Made by a program: the position numbers and the translations under genes. The notes beneath the pieces were generated by a model. The model did not search any database and was not told where the DNA came from. It saw nothing but the letters and a program-made list of their open reading frames with translations. From JBGTBQ01 sp041749275 (GTDB lineage: Bacteria; Acidobacteriota; Blastocatellia; Pyrinomonadales; Pyrinomonadaceae), in NCBI GenBank assembly GCA_041749275.1, contig JBGTBQ010000059.1:1-39720 (forward strand): a stretch of DNA of 39,720 nt, read 5' to 3'. Below, in pieces: positions 8,225 through 17,834 of this stretch; position 1 is the first letter of the stretch, and every line of letters begins with the position of its first letter.

Positions 8225-9067
8225 GTGAGCATAATCGAATCAATTCGCAAGTGGATTGACGGCGAAGTCTCGGACGACCCGCTTGCTGATGTCGGCGAGC
8301 AGGCGAAGCCGCGTCGCGTCTGGGAGGAGTTCCTTGTCAAAGTGGCGAGAGAGATCGAGTCCGTCATGCAGCGCGAGATGTTTACGCCTCCCGGCGGCCC
8401 GACCTACATCCCGCCCGAATATATCGTCTATTTGAGCAGCGACGATGATAAAGAGTGGCAGGGCGAAAAACGACGCGGCCTCGAACAGGGTCTCTTTTAC
8501 GTTCTTTCAGAACGCGCCCGCGAATTGAGCGGCACCACGCAACTCGCCACCAAGTCCTTTGCCGTCGAGTTGCGCGTTGATGGGACGTTGAATAAGGGCG
8601 AGTTCCGCGTGCAGCCGGTCTGGGATGCAAGCGAAAGCGGTCACACGATGGTCACGCCGAGACCGTCTGAAATCACCTCCGGCGCTCCCGATGAACCACT
8701 GGCGGAGACCGATGCGCCCGAAAGCGAAGTCACGAAAGTCACCGTCCGCCCGACCGAACTTTACAGCGTCGAAATTTGGCGCAACGCCGTGCGCCAAAAG
8801 GTCGTCCCGATCATGAAAACGGAAATCTCCATCGGTCGCGGCTCGAAATCCGTAACCGTTGATCTGCCGATCAAGGGCGATCCCGAAGTGAGCCGCCTCC
8901 ATGCACACCTTGAGCGCGACGCGGAAGGCCGCTACTGGGTGACGCCGAGGGGACGAAACCCCACGCTCGTCGGCGGTCGTGAACTACCACGCGAGGAGCG
9001 CTTCGAGGTGAAGCCCGACGATAAGATTGAAATCGCCAGTTTCACTCTGCGAATCCAACCGAAGTGA
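8225..9067 (+). CDS. Second FhaA-like protein with DUF3662-like region and degenerate FHA domain
   Basis: 280 residues, with a GTG start and GAGG 11 bases upstream. The N-terminal part (YIPPEYIVYLSSDDD, then helices, then FAVELRVDGTLNKGEFRV) resembles the DUF3662 domain of FhaA more closely than the first gene of the cluster does. The C-terminal FHA domain keeps the GR of ISIGRGSK and the SRLH binding loop. The usual TNGT loop is replaced by NPTLVGG, so binding to phosphothreonine may be altered. It closes the plus-strand cluster. The 155 bases after it hold no gene, only partial inverted repeats, and face the convergent HD-GYP gene. Confidence 0.82.
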   Translation: MSIIESIRKWIDGEVSDDPLADVGEQAKPRRVWEEFLVKVAREIESVMQREMFTPPGGPTYIPPEYIVYLSSDDDKEWQGEKRRGLEQGLFYVLSERARELSGTTQLATKSFAVELRVDGTLNKGEFRVQPVWDASESGHTMVTPRPSEITSGAPDEPLAETDAPESEVTKVTVRPTELYSVEIWRNAVRQKVVPIMKTEISIGRGSKSVTVDLPIKGDPEVSRLHAHLERDAEGRYWVTPRGRNPTLVGGRELPREERFEVKPDDKIEIASFTLRIQPK

Positions 9068-9222
9068 AGCAAGAACTGACCGATAGCGGGAGAGGAGGCA
9101 GAAGCCAAGCGCAGGTGGCAGGCAGGAACTTGCCGAGTCCAGATGTTAAGTGTGAGGTGGAAAATGTCAAAGCGACAATTCTTCACCTGTCTCCCGCGCC
9201 TGTCGCCTATCTCCTCATTGAC

Positions 9223-10470
9223 TCACGCATTGCCCTTCACGAGATACACTCCTGATTCCAACTCGGCGATCAGTTCTTCCAGCATCGGCCCCGTCTGTTC
9301 TCCTTCAAGATACTCTCTGCCGAGCAGGCGCATGATGTCGCGCGGGCGTGTCTCGCCGCGCACCTCTTTTAACATCGCGCGGCAGAGGGCAATGACTACT
9401 TCGGGGTCAAACTGCTTGCCGGTGTTGCGACGGAAATCAGCGATGACCTCTTCGAATGCGCGGCGTCGCTTGTAAGGGCGGTCGGTGGTCATCGCGTCGA
9501 ACGAGTCGGCGAGGGTGACGATCTTCACGCCGAGCGGAATCTGATCGCCCTTCAACCCTTCCGGATAGCCGCGACCGTCAACGCGCTCGTGGTGATAGCG
9601 CGCCATCAATGGGATGTCGGCGTAAGGATGGTTGATGGGTCGTAGAATTTCGTAACCGGCGGTCGGATGGCGGTTCAACTCGGAAGACTTTTTCGCATCA
9701 ATCTTGTAAGGCGCGTTAATGATGTCGCGGTCAACGACCAGCTTACCGATGTCGTGGAGGTATCCGGCGACGGCGATACCCTCGACCTGTTCGTCGCTCC
9801 AACCTAATTCGCGCGCGATGATCTCGCTGTATTTGCCGACGCGCTCCGAGTGTCCCTGCGTGTACTTGTCCTTAGAGTCAATCGCGGCGGCGAAGGCGCG
9901 CACGGTATCGTGGTAGATCGCGCGCAGGTCGTTGTATAGCTTACGGTTCTCTTCGGCGCGATGGCCCACCTCACGGAGCAGATGATGGTTGTACAGGCCG
10001 ATGCCGATGTGGCGACCGAGTGCGCGGACAAAGTCGCTGTCTTTGGAGGTGAACGGCTTACCGCTCGCCTTCCCGCCGACGATAATCGCGCCGACGAGTT
10101 CACCGTGGACGACAAGAGCGGCGACCAGTTCGACCGGGAGATGATTGACTCGTGACTTGAGCAGTTCCTCGGTTCGCGCGAGATCGTGAGGCGGAACGGC
10201 GCTGTTAGCGTGCGCCGGAGCGATGGCCTCTGGTGAGAAGTGTATGTCGTCGGCGGTCGCGTCTCCCATCCCACGAGCCGCCACGAATTTCAGCGCCCTT
10301 GCCCCGCGGTCGAACTCCGCCACGGCGCCGCGCCGCGCGCCGAGCGCGCCGAGCACAACGTGCAGGGTCGAGGCGACCATCTCCTCGAAGTCGCTTGTCT
10401 CGGCAAGTTCTTCGCCCAGATCGGCGAGCGCCGAGAAGGCGTGCAATACTTTTCGCATCCGGTCCGACAT
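9223..10470 (-). CDS. GAF domain / HD-GYP cyclic-di-GMP phosphodiesterase
   Basis: 415 residues. An N-terminal GAF sensor (about 20-165) is joined to an HD-GYP domain (about 185-375) that should hydrolyse c-di-GMP. The metal-binding residues are present: H207 in GHSERV, H239-D240 in YLHDIGKL, RHP at 267-269, HHE at 293-295 and the GYP signature at 301-303. It is predicted to be cytoplasmic and active. It is the last gene of a four-gene operon, 9 bases after the STAS gene, and so is cotranscribed with a diguanylate cyclase three genes upstream. The signal read by the GAF domain is unknown. Confidence 0.93.
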   Translation of the reverse strand: MSDRMRKVLHAFSALADLGEELAETSDFEEMVASTLHVVLGALGARRGAVAEFDRGARALKFVAARGMGDATADDIHFSPEAIAPAHANSAVPPHDLARTEELLKSRVNHLPVELVAALVVHGELVGAIIVGGKASGKPFTSKDSDFVRALGRHIGIGLYNHHLLREVGHRAEENRKLYNDLRAIYHDTVRAFAAAIDSKDKYTQGHSERVGKYSEIIARELGWSDEQVEGIAVAGYLHDIGKLVVDRDIINAPYKIDAKKSSELNRHPTAGYEILRPINHPYADIPLMARYHHERVDGRGYPEGLKGDQIPLGVKIVTLADSFDAMTTDRPYKRRRAFEEVIADFRRNTGKQFDPEVVIALCRAMLKEVRGETRPRDIMRLLGREYLEGEQTGPMLEELIAELESGVYLVKGNA

Positions 10471-10479
10471 AGATACTCG

Positions 10480-10872
10480 TCAGTGTCCGGGAGGAATCGT
10501 CGCCGAAAAGAATTCCTGAAGCGTGTCGAGCGCCGCCTCTTCGCTCTCGGCCATCGAGACATGGCGCGTCAGACCCAACAGTTCGAAGAGCTTGAACGTT
10601 TGCCGGTTGACGTTGGAAAAGACGACCGGCGCGCTCCTTTGCTCGGCGATGTCAATGACGCCGAGGAGAATCGAGATGCCGATGCTATTGACCAGCGCCG
10701 TCCCTTTAAAATTAATGATGAGCGCGCGGCACCCGTCCTCAAGTTTCAGCCGGCACTCGCGTTCGAGACGCAAGCCACTCATTTTGTTGACATAATCGCT
10801 AGCGTAGACGACCGCGATCTCGCCGGCGCCGTTGGAGATGGACGCCGGGACGCAAATTCGAGATTCGGACAT
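10480..10872 (-). CDS. STAS-domain anti-anti-sigma factor homologue
   Basis: 130 residues covering a full STAS domain. The phosphorylation loop is VNSIGISILLG, with Ser63 at the place of the conserved regulatory serine in SpoIIAA and RsbV. Those proteins bind and neutralise an anti-sigma kinase when unphosphorylated. Here the obvious partner is the C-terminal HATPase region of the fusion encoded 16 bases upstream. No separate sigma factor or PP2C-type RsbU phosphatase is in the operon, although a PP2C enzyme lies in the neighbouring cluster. The STAS assignment is strong; the partner is inferred from position. Confidence 0.88.
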   Translation of the reverse strand: MSESRICVPASISNGAGEIAVVYASDYVNKMSGLRLERECRLKLEDGCRALIINFKGTALVNSIGISILLGVIDIAEQRSAPVVFSNVNRQTFKLFELLGLTRHVSMAESEEAALDTLQEFFSATIPPGH

Positions 10873-10888
10873 GCGGCAGCTTCCCTTC

Positions 10889-13135
10889 TTACTTTCGGAG
10901 ATATTTTGTCATGCGAAGGCGTGTGCCGTCATCAACCGGCTCGAACTCAACTTCGTCCATCAACGTGCGGATGAGTTTTAAGCCCCACCCACGACGCCCC
11001 TTCACACCTTCTTTGTCTATGCCGTTGTTTTGGTCTACCGCTATCGGGATTACTGCGCGGCCCCTGCTTGAAACTGTGACTGTTAATTTATCACTTTCGA
11101 GCCGAAAACGTTGATAAATTTTTCGGTCGGGACTGAGGCTGTGCTCGGCGACGTTGATGCAGGCTTCGACGAGCGCCGTCTTGATCTGGTTAATCGCTTC
11201 TGGCTGGAAGTCGAGCCGGCGCGCAATCTGTTCGACCGTGTTCGCGGCAATCAGTTCCGTGTCCTCGCCCACGGGGATAACCATTTCGAACTCGTCGCTG
11301 GTGACGCCCGCGCTTCCCAATTCATTCGAGCCGCCGAGCCGAGCCGTCAGCAGTTCGAGCTGCTGACGGCTCGAACTAAAGGCTTCGCGCTCGTTCAAAA
11401 GCTCACATGCCTCGGCGGTAAACCCTTCCGGCGAGACCAACCACGGACGGACACGGCTGAAACCGCAAGCGTGCGCGACTTGCGCGAGGCGTTCCAGCCA
11501 AACCTCCGTGAGCGCGCGCCCGGCTTCGAGTTTCGACTCGATCTCCGCCGCGATCCAGACAACTTCGTTTGTGTCCGAGTAAGTGCCCGAATCGAAACCG
11601 TGAGAGACGGCGCACCGCTCTTCATCGCAAAACTGCGTGAAGGTCGGATGGAAAGAGGCGCAACTCGCCACGTGGACGATCTGCGGCAGCCGCACGAGGT
11701 CGGTTTCGGCCTCCAGCCCCGCCAGCACCTCGTCAGCGGGGATGCCCCTGTAAGTCCTGCTGAAACGGTCGTTGTGGAGAAGACTCGCCGGCACCCGCTG
11801 CGAATCGAAGCGACCGAGTAGGTCGCCGATTTTCATTGCGGCCTCGCGGCGGTAGAATCGCGCCATGGTTCGCGGCGCACGCTTGAGCGCCTCGACGAGC
11901 GTGTCGGCGACGACGAGCGCGCGCGGTTCGACGGCGACTTGCAGACGGTATGCGACCCGCAGGTAATCGCGCCACACCACGCCCGGCGTAGTTTCAATAT
12001 AGGTCGAATAGAAGCCCGCCAGTTCGTGCGTGTGGAGGTCTTTCATCACGCGCTCAATTTCCGACGGCACGACGCCAAGCCTCTTCGAGAGCGCTTCGAC
12101 GGGCGCTTTGCCGCCGGCTTGAGAGGCCGACTCGTGAAGTACACGGAACAAACCCCGCCGGAAAGTGGGCGACGGCACGATCTCTTCGAGCAGCTTGCTA
12201 AACCGTAGATGGATGCGCCCACCCATCAGCTCGTCAACGTATAGTTTCTGAAACTCGCTGAAGTTAGCCACCCGTCGCCCGGTGTCGCGTGCCGCTTGCA
12301 GGACGACAGATAAGAAGTAAGGGTTCCCTTCAAATTGCTGGATGATGAGGTCGCGCGTCTCGTCGGTCAGTTCCAAAGCGTACTTCCGCGAGAGCGCTTC
12401 GGCAAGGGCGCGCGCTTGCGAGTCTCGCAGATAATCCAAATGTATCTTTCGCACCCCTTCGTCCACCGATGTCTCGAACGCGCCATGAAGGACGGCGCTC
12501 AGTCCCCGGCGCAGGCCCGCGAGCACAAACGGAGTGTTCGTCACTGACACGGCATGAGCCAACACAGCTCCAAGATTCCCTTGCCCTTCAAAGCTATCCG
12601 CGAGATGCAAGTCGTCGAGCATGACGACCGTGCGGACGCCCCTCTCCGCGGCCTCTCTCGGAGCGCCGAAACAGAGCCGCAAGAGTGTGTGTTCATCTGC
12701 TTCTTCAAGCGCGCGTTCAAAGTTTCGCACCAGTCGCTCGACCCATTCATAGTCGGCGGGCGCGACTATTTCGAGAAGCGAACGGAGAGCCGGTTGCGAG
12801 GAGATTAACGAAGCATCGTCGCGGCGATGTGCGACGAGTTGCGTGAGAAACGTGTGCAGAAAGCGCCGGGCCGCGCCGGCATTCGTCCCATCGCTCCGTG
12901 AAAAGGCGAAAAATATGGGGGAGGCTCCGCCGCGTTGACCGAACAGTTCGTCGAAAGCCTGCCGCAAGAGTTCAGAAGCTCCAGCCATTGGGGCCGCATG
13001 GATGAGAAGCACCTGCCCCCTCACCGCATGAGCGGCGAGGGCCGTGATCTCTCGCATCTGCTCGGCTCGCCCCATAAACAACTCCGGCGCGACGCGGGCT
13101 AGCATACGGCTCACTTTGGTCTTCCTAACGGCCAT
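10889..13135 (-). CDS. Fusion of AAA/STAND-like ATPase, possible Mrr-like nuclease fold and RsbW-like HATPase
   Basis: 748 residues from the ATG at 13135; a longer reading from 13171 would overlap the upstream gene more. Residues ~20-300 look like an Orc/STAND-type ATPase module: MGRAEQMREI, a Walker A position reading HAAPMAGASELL that lacks the usual GKT/S, a good Walker B (VVMLDDLHLAD) and FEGNPYFLSVVLQ. Residues ~300-480 resemble winged-helix and helical repeats. Residues ~488-600 contain a Cys/His cluster, then VVWIAAEIESK and PWLVSPEGFTAEACELL, which resemble Mrr-type PD-(D/E)XK nucleases. Residues ~615-745 are an RsbW-like histidine-kinase ATPase (EACINVAEHS, GRRGWGLKLI), with the adenine-contacting Asp of the G1 box apparently replaced in SSRGRAV. 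Its start overlaps the cyclase stop by 11 bases. The first and last modules are well supported; the nuclease-like one is an inference. Confidence 0.75.
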   Translation of the reverse strand: MAVRKTKVSRMLARVAPELFMGRAEQMREITALAAHAVRGQVLLIHAAPMAGASELLRQAFDELFGQRGGASPIFFAFSRSDGTNAGAARRFLHTFLTQLVAHRRDDASLISSQPALRSLLEIVAPADYEWVERLVRNFERALEEADEHTLLRLCFGAPREAAERGVRTVVMLDDLHLADSFEGQGNLGAVLAHAVSVTNTPFVLAGLRRGLSAVLHGAFETSVDEGVRKIHLDYLRDSQARALAEALSRKYALELTDETRDLIIQQFEGNPYFLSVVLQAARDTGRRVANFSEFQKLYVDELMGGRIHLRFSKLLEEIVPSPTFRRGLFRVLHESASQAGGKAPVEALSKRLGVVPSEIERVMKDLHTHELAGFYSTYIETTPGVVWRDYLRVAYRLQVAVEPRALVVADTLVEALKRAPRTMARFYRREAAMKIGDLLGRFDSQRVPASLLHNDRFSRTYRGIPADEVLAGLEAETDLVRLPQIVHVASCASFHPTFTQFCDEERCAVSHGFDSGTYSDTNEVVWIAAEIESKLEAGRALTEVWLERLAQVAHACGFSRVRPWLVSPEGFTAEACELLNEREAFSSSRQQLELLTARLGGSNELGSAGVTSDEFEMVIPVGEDTELIAANTVEQIARRLDFQPEAINQIKTALVEACINVAEHSLSPDRKIYQRFRLESDKLTVTVSSRGRAVIPIAVDQNNGIDKEGVKGRRGWGLKLIRTLMDEVEFEPVDDGTRLRMTKYLRK

Positions 13136-15281
13136 TCTTGTTAACTTTCGGAAACCCCTCCGTCTTATCATCCACGGCTTTCGACTCGAACGACTCGACG
13201 CAGTTTTTACCGTGGCTCTTGGCGATGTAGAGAGCCTGATCCGCCGCGTAGATGATACTCGCGGGGGTATCCAATTCGGGGCCGTAGGAGGAAATCCCGA
13301 TGCTCACGGTCACGACGCCGAGCGGCTGGGATTTACCGTGCGGAAAATGCGTGCGCTCGACGCGGCGGCGGATGCGTTCCGCGATGACCTTCGCCTCGGA
13401 GAGGCCGGTCTGCGGCAGGAGAATGCTGAACTCCTCTCCCCCATAGCGGGCCGCGGTGTCCGCCGAACGCAGCGCGGTCTTCAGACATTGCGCGGTCATC
13501 TCAAGCGCGAGGTCGCCGGCCTGATGCCCGTGGTGGTCGTTATACGCCTTGAAGTCGTCTATATCCATCATCAGAAAGCTCATGGCGAAGTGGCGACGCT
13601 TCGACTGCTCAAGCTCCTCGGTCAGCCGCTCTTCGAGATAGCGACGGTTGACGAGGCCCGTGAGCGGGTCCGTGATGGATAATAGTTGAAACTGCGTTGC
13701 CTTTTGGTGCCACTCGGCACGGTCGAGGGCCATCGCCATCTGCGGCGCGATTATGTCGAGGAGTCCGAGATCGAACTCGTCGTAGACGCCGCCCCCGGCC
13801 TTGTCCGTCACGTTGAGCACTCCGACCTTGCGCCCGCCGATGATGATCGGATAGCTGATGAAAGAGGATGTCTTGTAGTTGCGCTCGGCGGGTGCGGGAC
13901 TCACGTTGGTTGCCGCGCCCACGTCGCGCACGACGAGCGGACGCCCTTCGCGCAGCGTGGCGCCGGCCACGCCGTCGCCGAACGGGATTCGCGCCGCGCG
14001 TGCGATCTCCGCGCGTGGGCCGACCGCCGCCTTGACCGCTAACTCGTTCGCGCGCTCGTCGAAGAGCAGCAGCGAACCGCGTTCGGCGCGGAGAAGTTCG
14101 GCGGAGTGGCGCAGGATGGAGGCGTAAGCCTCGTCCGGCTGCGAGGTACTGACCATCTCCGTGAATGTCTGGAGATGCGTCGCGGCCCGCAACCGGCGTT
14201 CGAGTTCTTCACGGAGCCGTAAGACTTCGAGCGGCATTGCAATCTCGCGGCAGAGAGAGGCGACAGCCTTGCGCTGTTCCGTCGTCAAATCCTTGTCGCC
14301 GATGAGGAGCGCGCCCTTGATCTCGTCGCCGACGAGGAGCGGAAACAACTCGATGGCCTCTTCGTGCTTTGCCGATGCCCGCCCGCCCGCCGGCACCGTG
14401 ATTGACTCGCCGTGTGTCGCCGCTTGCAGCAGCTTGATCTCTTTCGCCTTGAGCGCGATGCGCGGCGGTTTTACCTGAAAGTCTCCGGTCACCCAAGTAG
14501 AATGAAAAGCGTCATCGGTGCGGAGCAACAGGGCGAGCGAGCGCAGGCCGTGTTGCTCGACGAGCGAGGCGACCGAGCGGTTGCAGAATTCTTTGAGAGA
14601 GATGCCGCGCGGGATGTTTCTCGCTGTGCGCGCGGTCTCGGTTCTGGCTTGAGCCTCGACATCGCCCGCGCGCCCGACGCTCGCACGCCCGGACGCCATC
14701 TCATCTTCGCCCGCCTCGACGTTGCTCTCTTTCGATAGCACTTCGATGACGGAAGTTTTCGTGAACTCCTCAGCCGCCTCCCCAACTCTGGCCGCTAATT
14801 CTTCGAGGTCCTGACGCAGGGCGAAGATGACGTTACGAAACAATTCTTCCGAGAGGAGTCCGGTCAGGTCGCCGGTGCGGATGCGCTCGGCGAGCGCACG
14901 ATAATCGGCGCTTCGCAGGAAAGCTCGCCCGCCGATCATCGCAAGCGGCTGCTCCGTGCCTAAGCTGACCGGCATGGCGATGCACTGAAGTCCGGCGTGA
15001 CAACGATAGTGCTCCATGCGTCCCGCAAGTTGCGCGCGGTTAAAGGCTTCACCGCAGTAAGGGTCGCATAAGTGCGCGTGCGCGGGGGACGACTGAAACG
15101 CCCGGCAGATCGAGTTATTGTTAGAAGCGATGAGAGAAGGCGGCTGATGTCCTTCGACGAGCAGGAGAGACAGTCCGGCGCCCGCCGCGAGTTCGTTCTG
15201 AACGGCGGCCCATCCGGCGGGGATGACAGTCGTAGGTGCTTGCAGGGCAGCACGCTCTGGGGCGCGGGAGGTGTTGTCCAT
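13125..15281 (-). CDS. PocR-GAF-GAF-GGDEF diguanylate cyclase
   Basis: 718 residues. The N-terminal ~180 match the PocR sensory domain, with Cys-rich CDPYCGEAF and HYRCHAGLQCIAMPV motifs. Two GAF-like regions follow (about 225-360 and 370-520). The C-terminal GGDEF domain starts at SITDPLTGLVNRRYLEERL and carries DIDDFKAYNDHHGHQAGD and the active-site GGEEF at 614-618. An RxxD inhibitory site (R605, D608) sits five residues upstream, so feedback inhibition by c-di-GMP is expected. It should make c-di-GMP from two GTP. It is first in its operon and overlaps the ATPase fusion by 11 bases. The 258 bases before it hold a 6-bp hairpin with an AAAA loop (15379-15394) but no recognised riboswitch. 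Confidence 0.93.
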   Translation of the reverse strand: MDNTSRAPERAALQAPTTVIPAGWAAVQNELAAGAGLSLLLVEGHQPPSLIASNNNSICRAFQSSPAHAHLCDPYCGEAFNRAQLAGRMEHYRCHAGLQCIAMPVSLGTEQPLAMIGGRAFLRSADYRALAERIRTGDLTGLLSEELFRNVIFALRQDLEELAARVGEAAEEFTKTSVIEVLSKESNVEAGEDEMASGRASVGRAGDVEAQARTETARTARNIPRGISLKEFCNRSVASLVEQHGLRSLALLLRTDDAFHSTWVTGDFQVKPPRIALKAKEIKLLQAATHGESITVPAGGRASAKHEEAIELFPLLVGDEIKGALLIGDKDLTTEQRKAVASLCREIAMPLEVLRLREELERRLRAATHLQTFTEMVSTSQPDEAYASILRHSAELLRAERGSLLLFDERANELAVKAAVGPRAEIARAARIPFGDGVAGATLREGRPLVVRDVGAATNVSPAPAERNYKTSSFISYPIIIGGRKVGVLNVTDKAGGGVYDEFDLGLLDIIAPQMAMALDRAEWHQKATQFQLLSITDPLTGLVNRRYLEERLTEELEQSKRRHFAMSFLMMDIDDFKAYNDHHGHQAGDLALEMTAQCLKTALRSADTAARYGGEEFSILLPQTGLSEAKVIAERIRRRVERTHFPHGKSQPLGVVTVSIGISSYGPELDTPASIIYAADQALYIAKSHGKNCVESFESKAVDDKTEGFPKVNKNGR

Positions 15282-15539
15282 CAGGCGGATGTGAAATTAA
15301 AATGTCAGGCCGAAAACGTAGCTTAAAGGCAAGGCGAATTGTAAGTCATCAAGGAGAGCACGCCCTACCGTGCGAATATGTCCGAAAACGGACAGGGCGC
15401 TTTGAGAAGCAGCCGATCCCAACTGCACAACCTCTGCCCGCAAGCTCAAACAAATAAGCGACTTGTCGGGGAACCCTCGTCAAAAGTACGGCACGAACGG
15501 CTCCATCCCCTACCTTATACACCTAATAATGCCTGTTTT

Positions 15540-16682
15540 TCACTGCGCGATGATACGACCGGGATTTTTGAGACCGGGAGCCTCGCCGGGGGCTACTTTT
15601 TCGATGTCGGGTTGGTCGGGGCTGATTCGTATACAGGCCGCAAAATGGTTCGGCTTGATCTCGGCCAGCGGGGGGATGACTTCTTTGCAGGACTGTATAG
15701 CGTAGGGGCAGCGTGTGTGGAAGCGGCAGCCGGAGGGTGGATTGATCGGGGACGGCACGTCGCCCTTCAGAATAACCCTCTGACGGGTCGCTTCGATCTC
15801 CGGGTCGGGGACTGGCACCGCGGATATCAATGCCTTCGTGTAGGGCATCAGCGGTTCGTCGTAGATGACATTTGCATCAGCGATTTCGACGAGCTTGCCG
15901 AGATACATCACGGCCACGCGATCTGAGACGTGGCGGATGGCCCGGAGGTCGTGCGAAATGAAGAGATAGGTCAGTTCGCGTTCGCGCTGAAGCTGCTCCA
16001 TCAGGTTCATAATCTGCGCCTGAATGGACACGTCAAGCGCGGAAATGGGTTCGTCGGCGACGATGAAATCGGGCTTGGCGGCGAGGGCGCGGGCGATGCC
16101 GATGCGCTGTCGTTGCCCGCCGGAAAATTCATGCGGATAGCGCTTGATGAAGCGCGGGCTTAAGCCAACGGTCTCCATCAACTCGCGGACGCGGTCGTCG
16201 CGTTCACGTCTGCTCTTGGTAAGACCGAATGTTTCGAGCGGCTCGCCGATGATCTGCGCGACGGTCATGCGCGGGTTGAGACTGGCGTAGGGGTCTTGAA
16301 AAATCATTTGCAGATGGCGACGCCGAAGGCGCATCTCCCCGTGCGAGAGCTTGGCGAGGTTGTCCCCGCGGAACAGCACTTCGCCGCTGGTCGGCTCGTT
16401 CAGGCGGAGGATGGCACGACCGAGCGTTGATTTACCACAACCGGACTCACCGACGAGTCCCAACGTCTCACCGGGGAAGATGTCAATCGAGATGCCGTCA
16501 ACCGCCTTGACAACTTTTCGGACGGGAGAGCCACCCGTCAGCTTGTCCCATGCCGTCCCGCCGCCGAGATAGAAATGAACCTTCAACTCACGGATGGAGA
16601 TGAGCGGCTCGCTGCCATCGGATGGCGTGAGGACAGGCGGGGTCGCTCCGTGTCGGGCTGGCTCAGTTGGCTGTGTGCTCAT
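15540..16682 (-). CDS. oppF: Oligopeptide ABC transporter ATP-binding protein OppF-like
   Basis: 380 residues. It shows Walker A GESGCGKS, Q-loop region MIFQDPYASLNPRMT, signature FSGGQRQRIGIARAL, Walker B FIVADEPISALD, and the C-terminal oligopeptide/dipeptide extension with a Cys-rich stretch (CRFHTRCPYAIQSC) that is typical of OppF/DppF. It hydrolyses ATP at the inner face of the membrane together with the OppD-like subunit. It is the last gene of the importer operon, 87 bases after oppD. No convincing terminator follows. Whether the substrate is dipeptide, oligopeptide or something else cannot be told from this subunit. Confidence 0.93.
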   Translation of the reverse strand: MSTQPTEPARHGATPPVLTPSDGSEPLISIRELKVHFYLGGGTAWDKLTGGSPVRKVVKAVDGISIDIFPGETLGLVGESGCGKSTLGRAILRLNEPTSGEVLFRGDNLAKLSHGEMRLRRRHLQMIFQDPYASLNPRMTVAQIIGEPLETFGLTKSRRERDDRVRELMETVGLSPRFIKRYPHEFSGGQRQRIGIARALAAKPDFIVADEPISALDVSIQAQIMNLMEQLQRERELTYLFISHDLRAIRHVSDRVAVMYLGKLVEIADANVIYDEPLMPYTKALISAVPVPDPEIEATRQRVILKGDVPSPINPPSGCRFHTRCPYAIQSCKEVIPPLAEIKPNHFAACIRISPDQPDIEKVAPGEAPGLKNPGRIIAQ

Positions 16683-16769
16683 CTACGCTCGCTCCCAAAT
16701 GTAAAGTTACCGGAAAGCCGCCCGCGGTCGGCGCCATCGAGACTCGTTAGCGCCGGCGCTCCCAACTCG

Positions 16770-17819
<1,050 letters not shown>

Positions 17820-17834
17820 AGATTCACAGGTTTT

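Noticed and set aside
10240..10974. 244-codon plus-strand frame across the HD-GYP and STAS genes
   Set aside because: It overlaps two well-supported genes on the other strand and carries no family motif.
15282..15539. Possible c-di-GMP riboswitch before the cyclase gene
   Set aside because: There is a GC hairpin with an AAAA loop, but I could not find the conserved GEMM core or its tetraloop-receptor arrangement.
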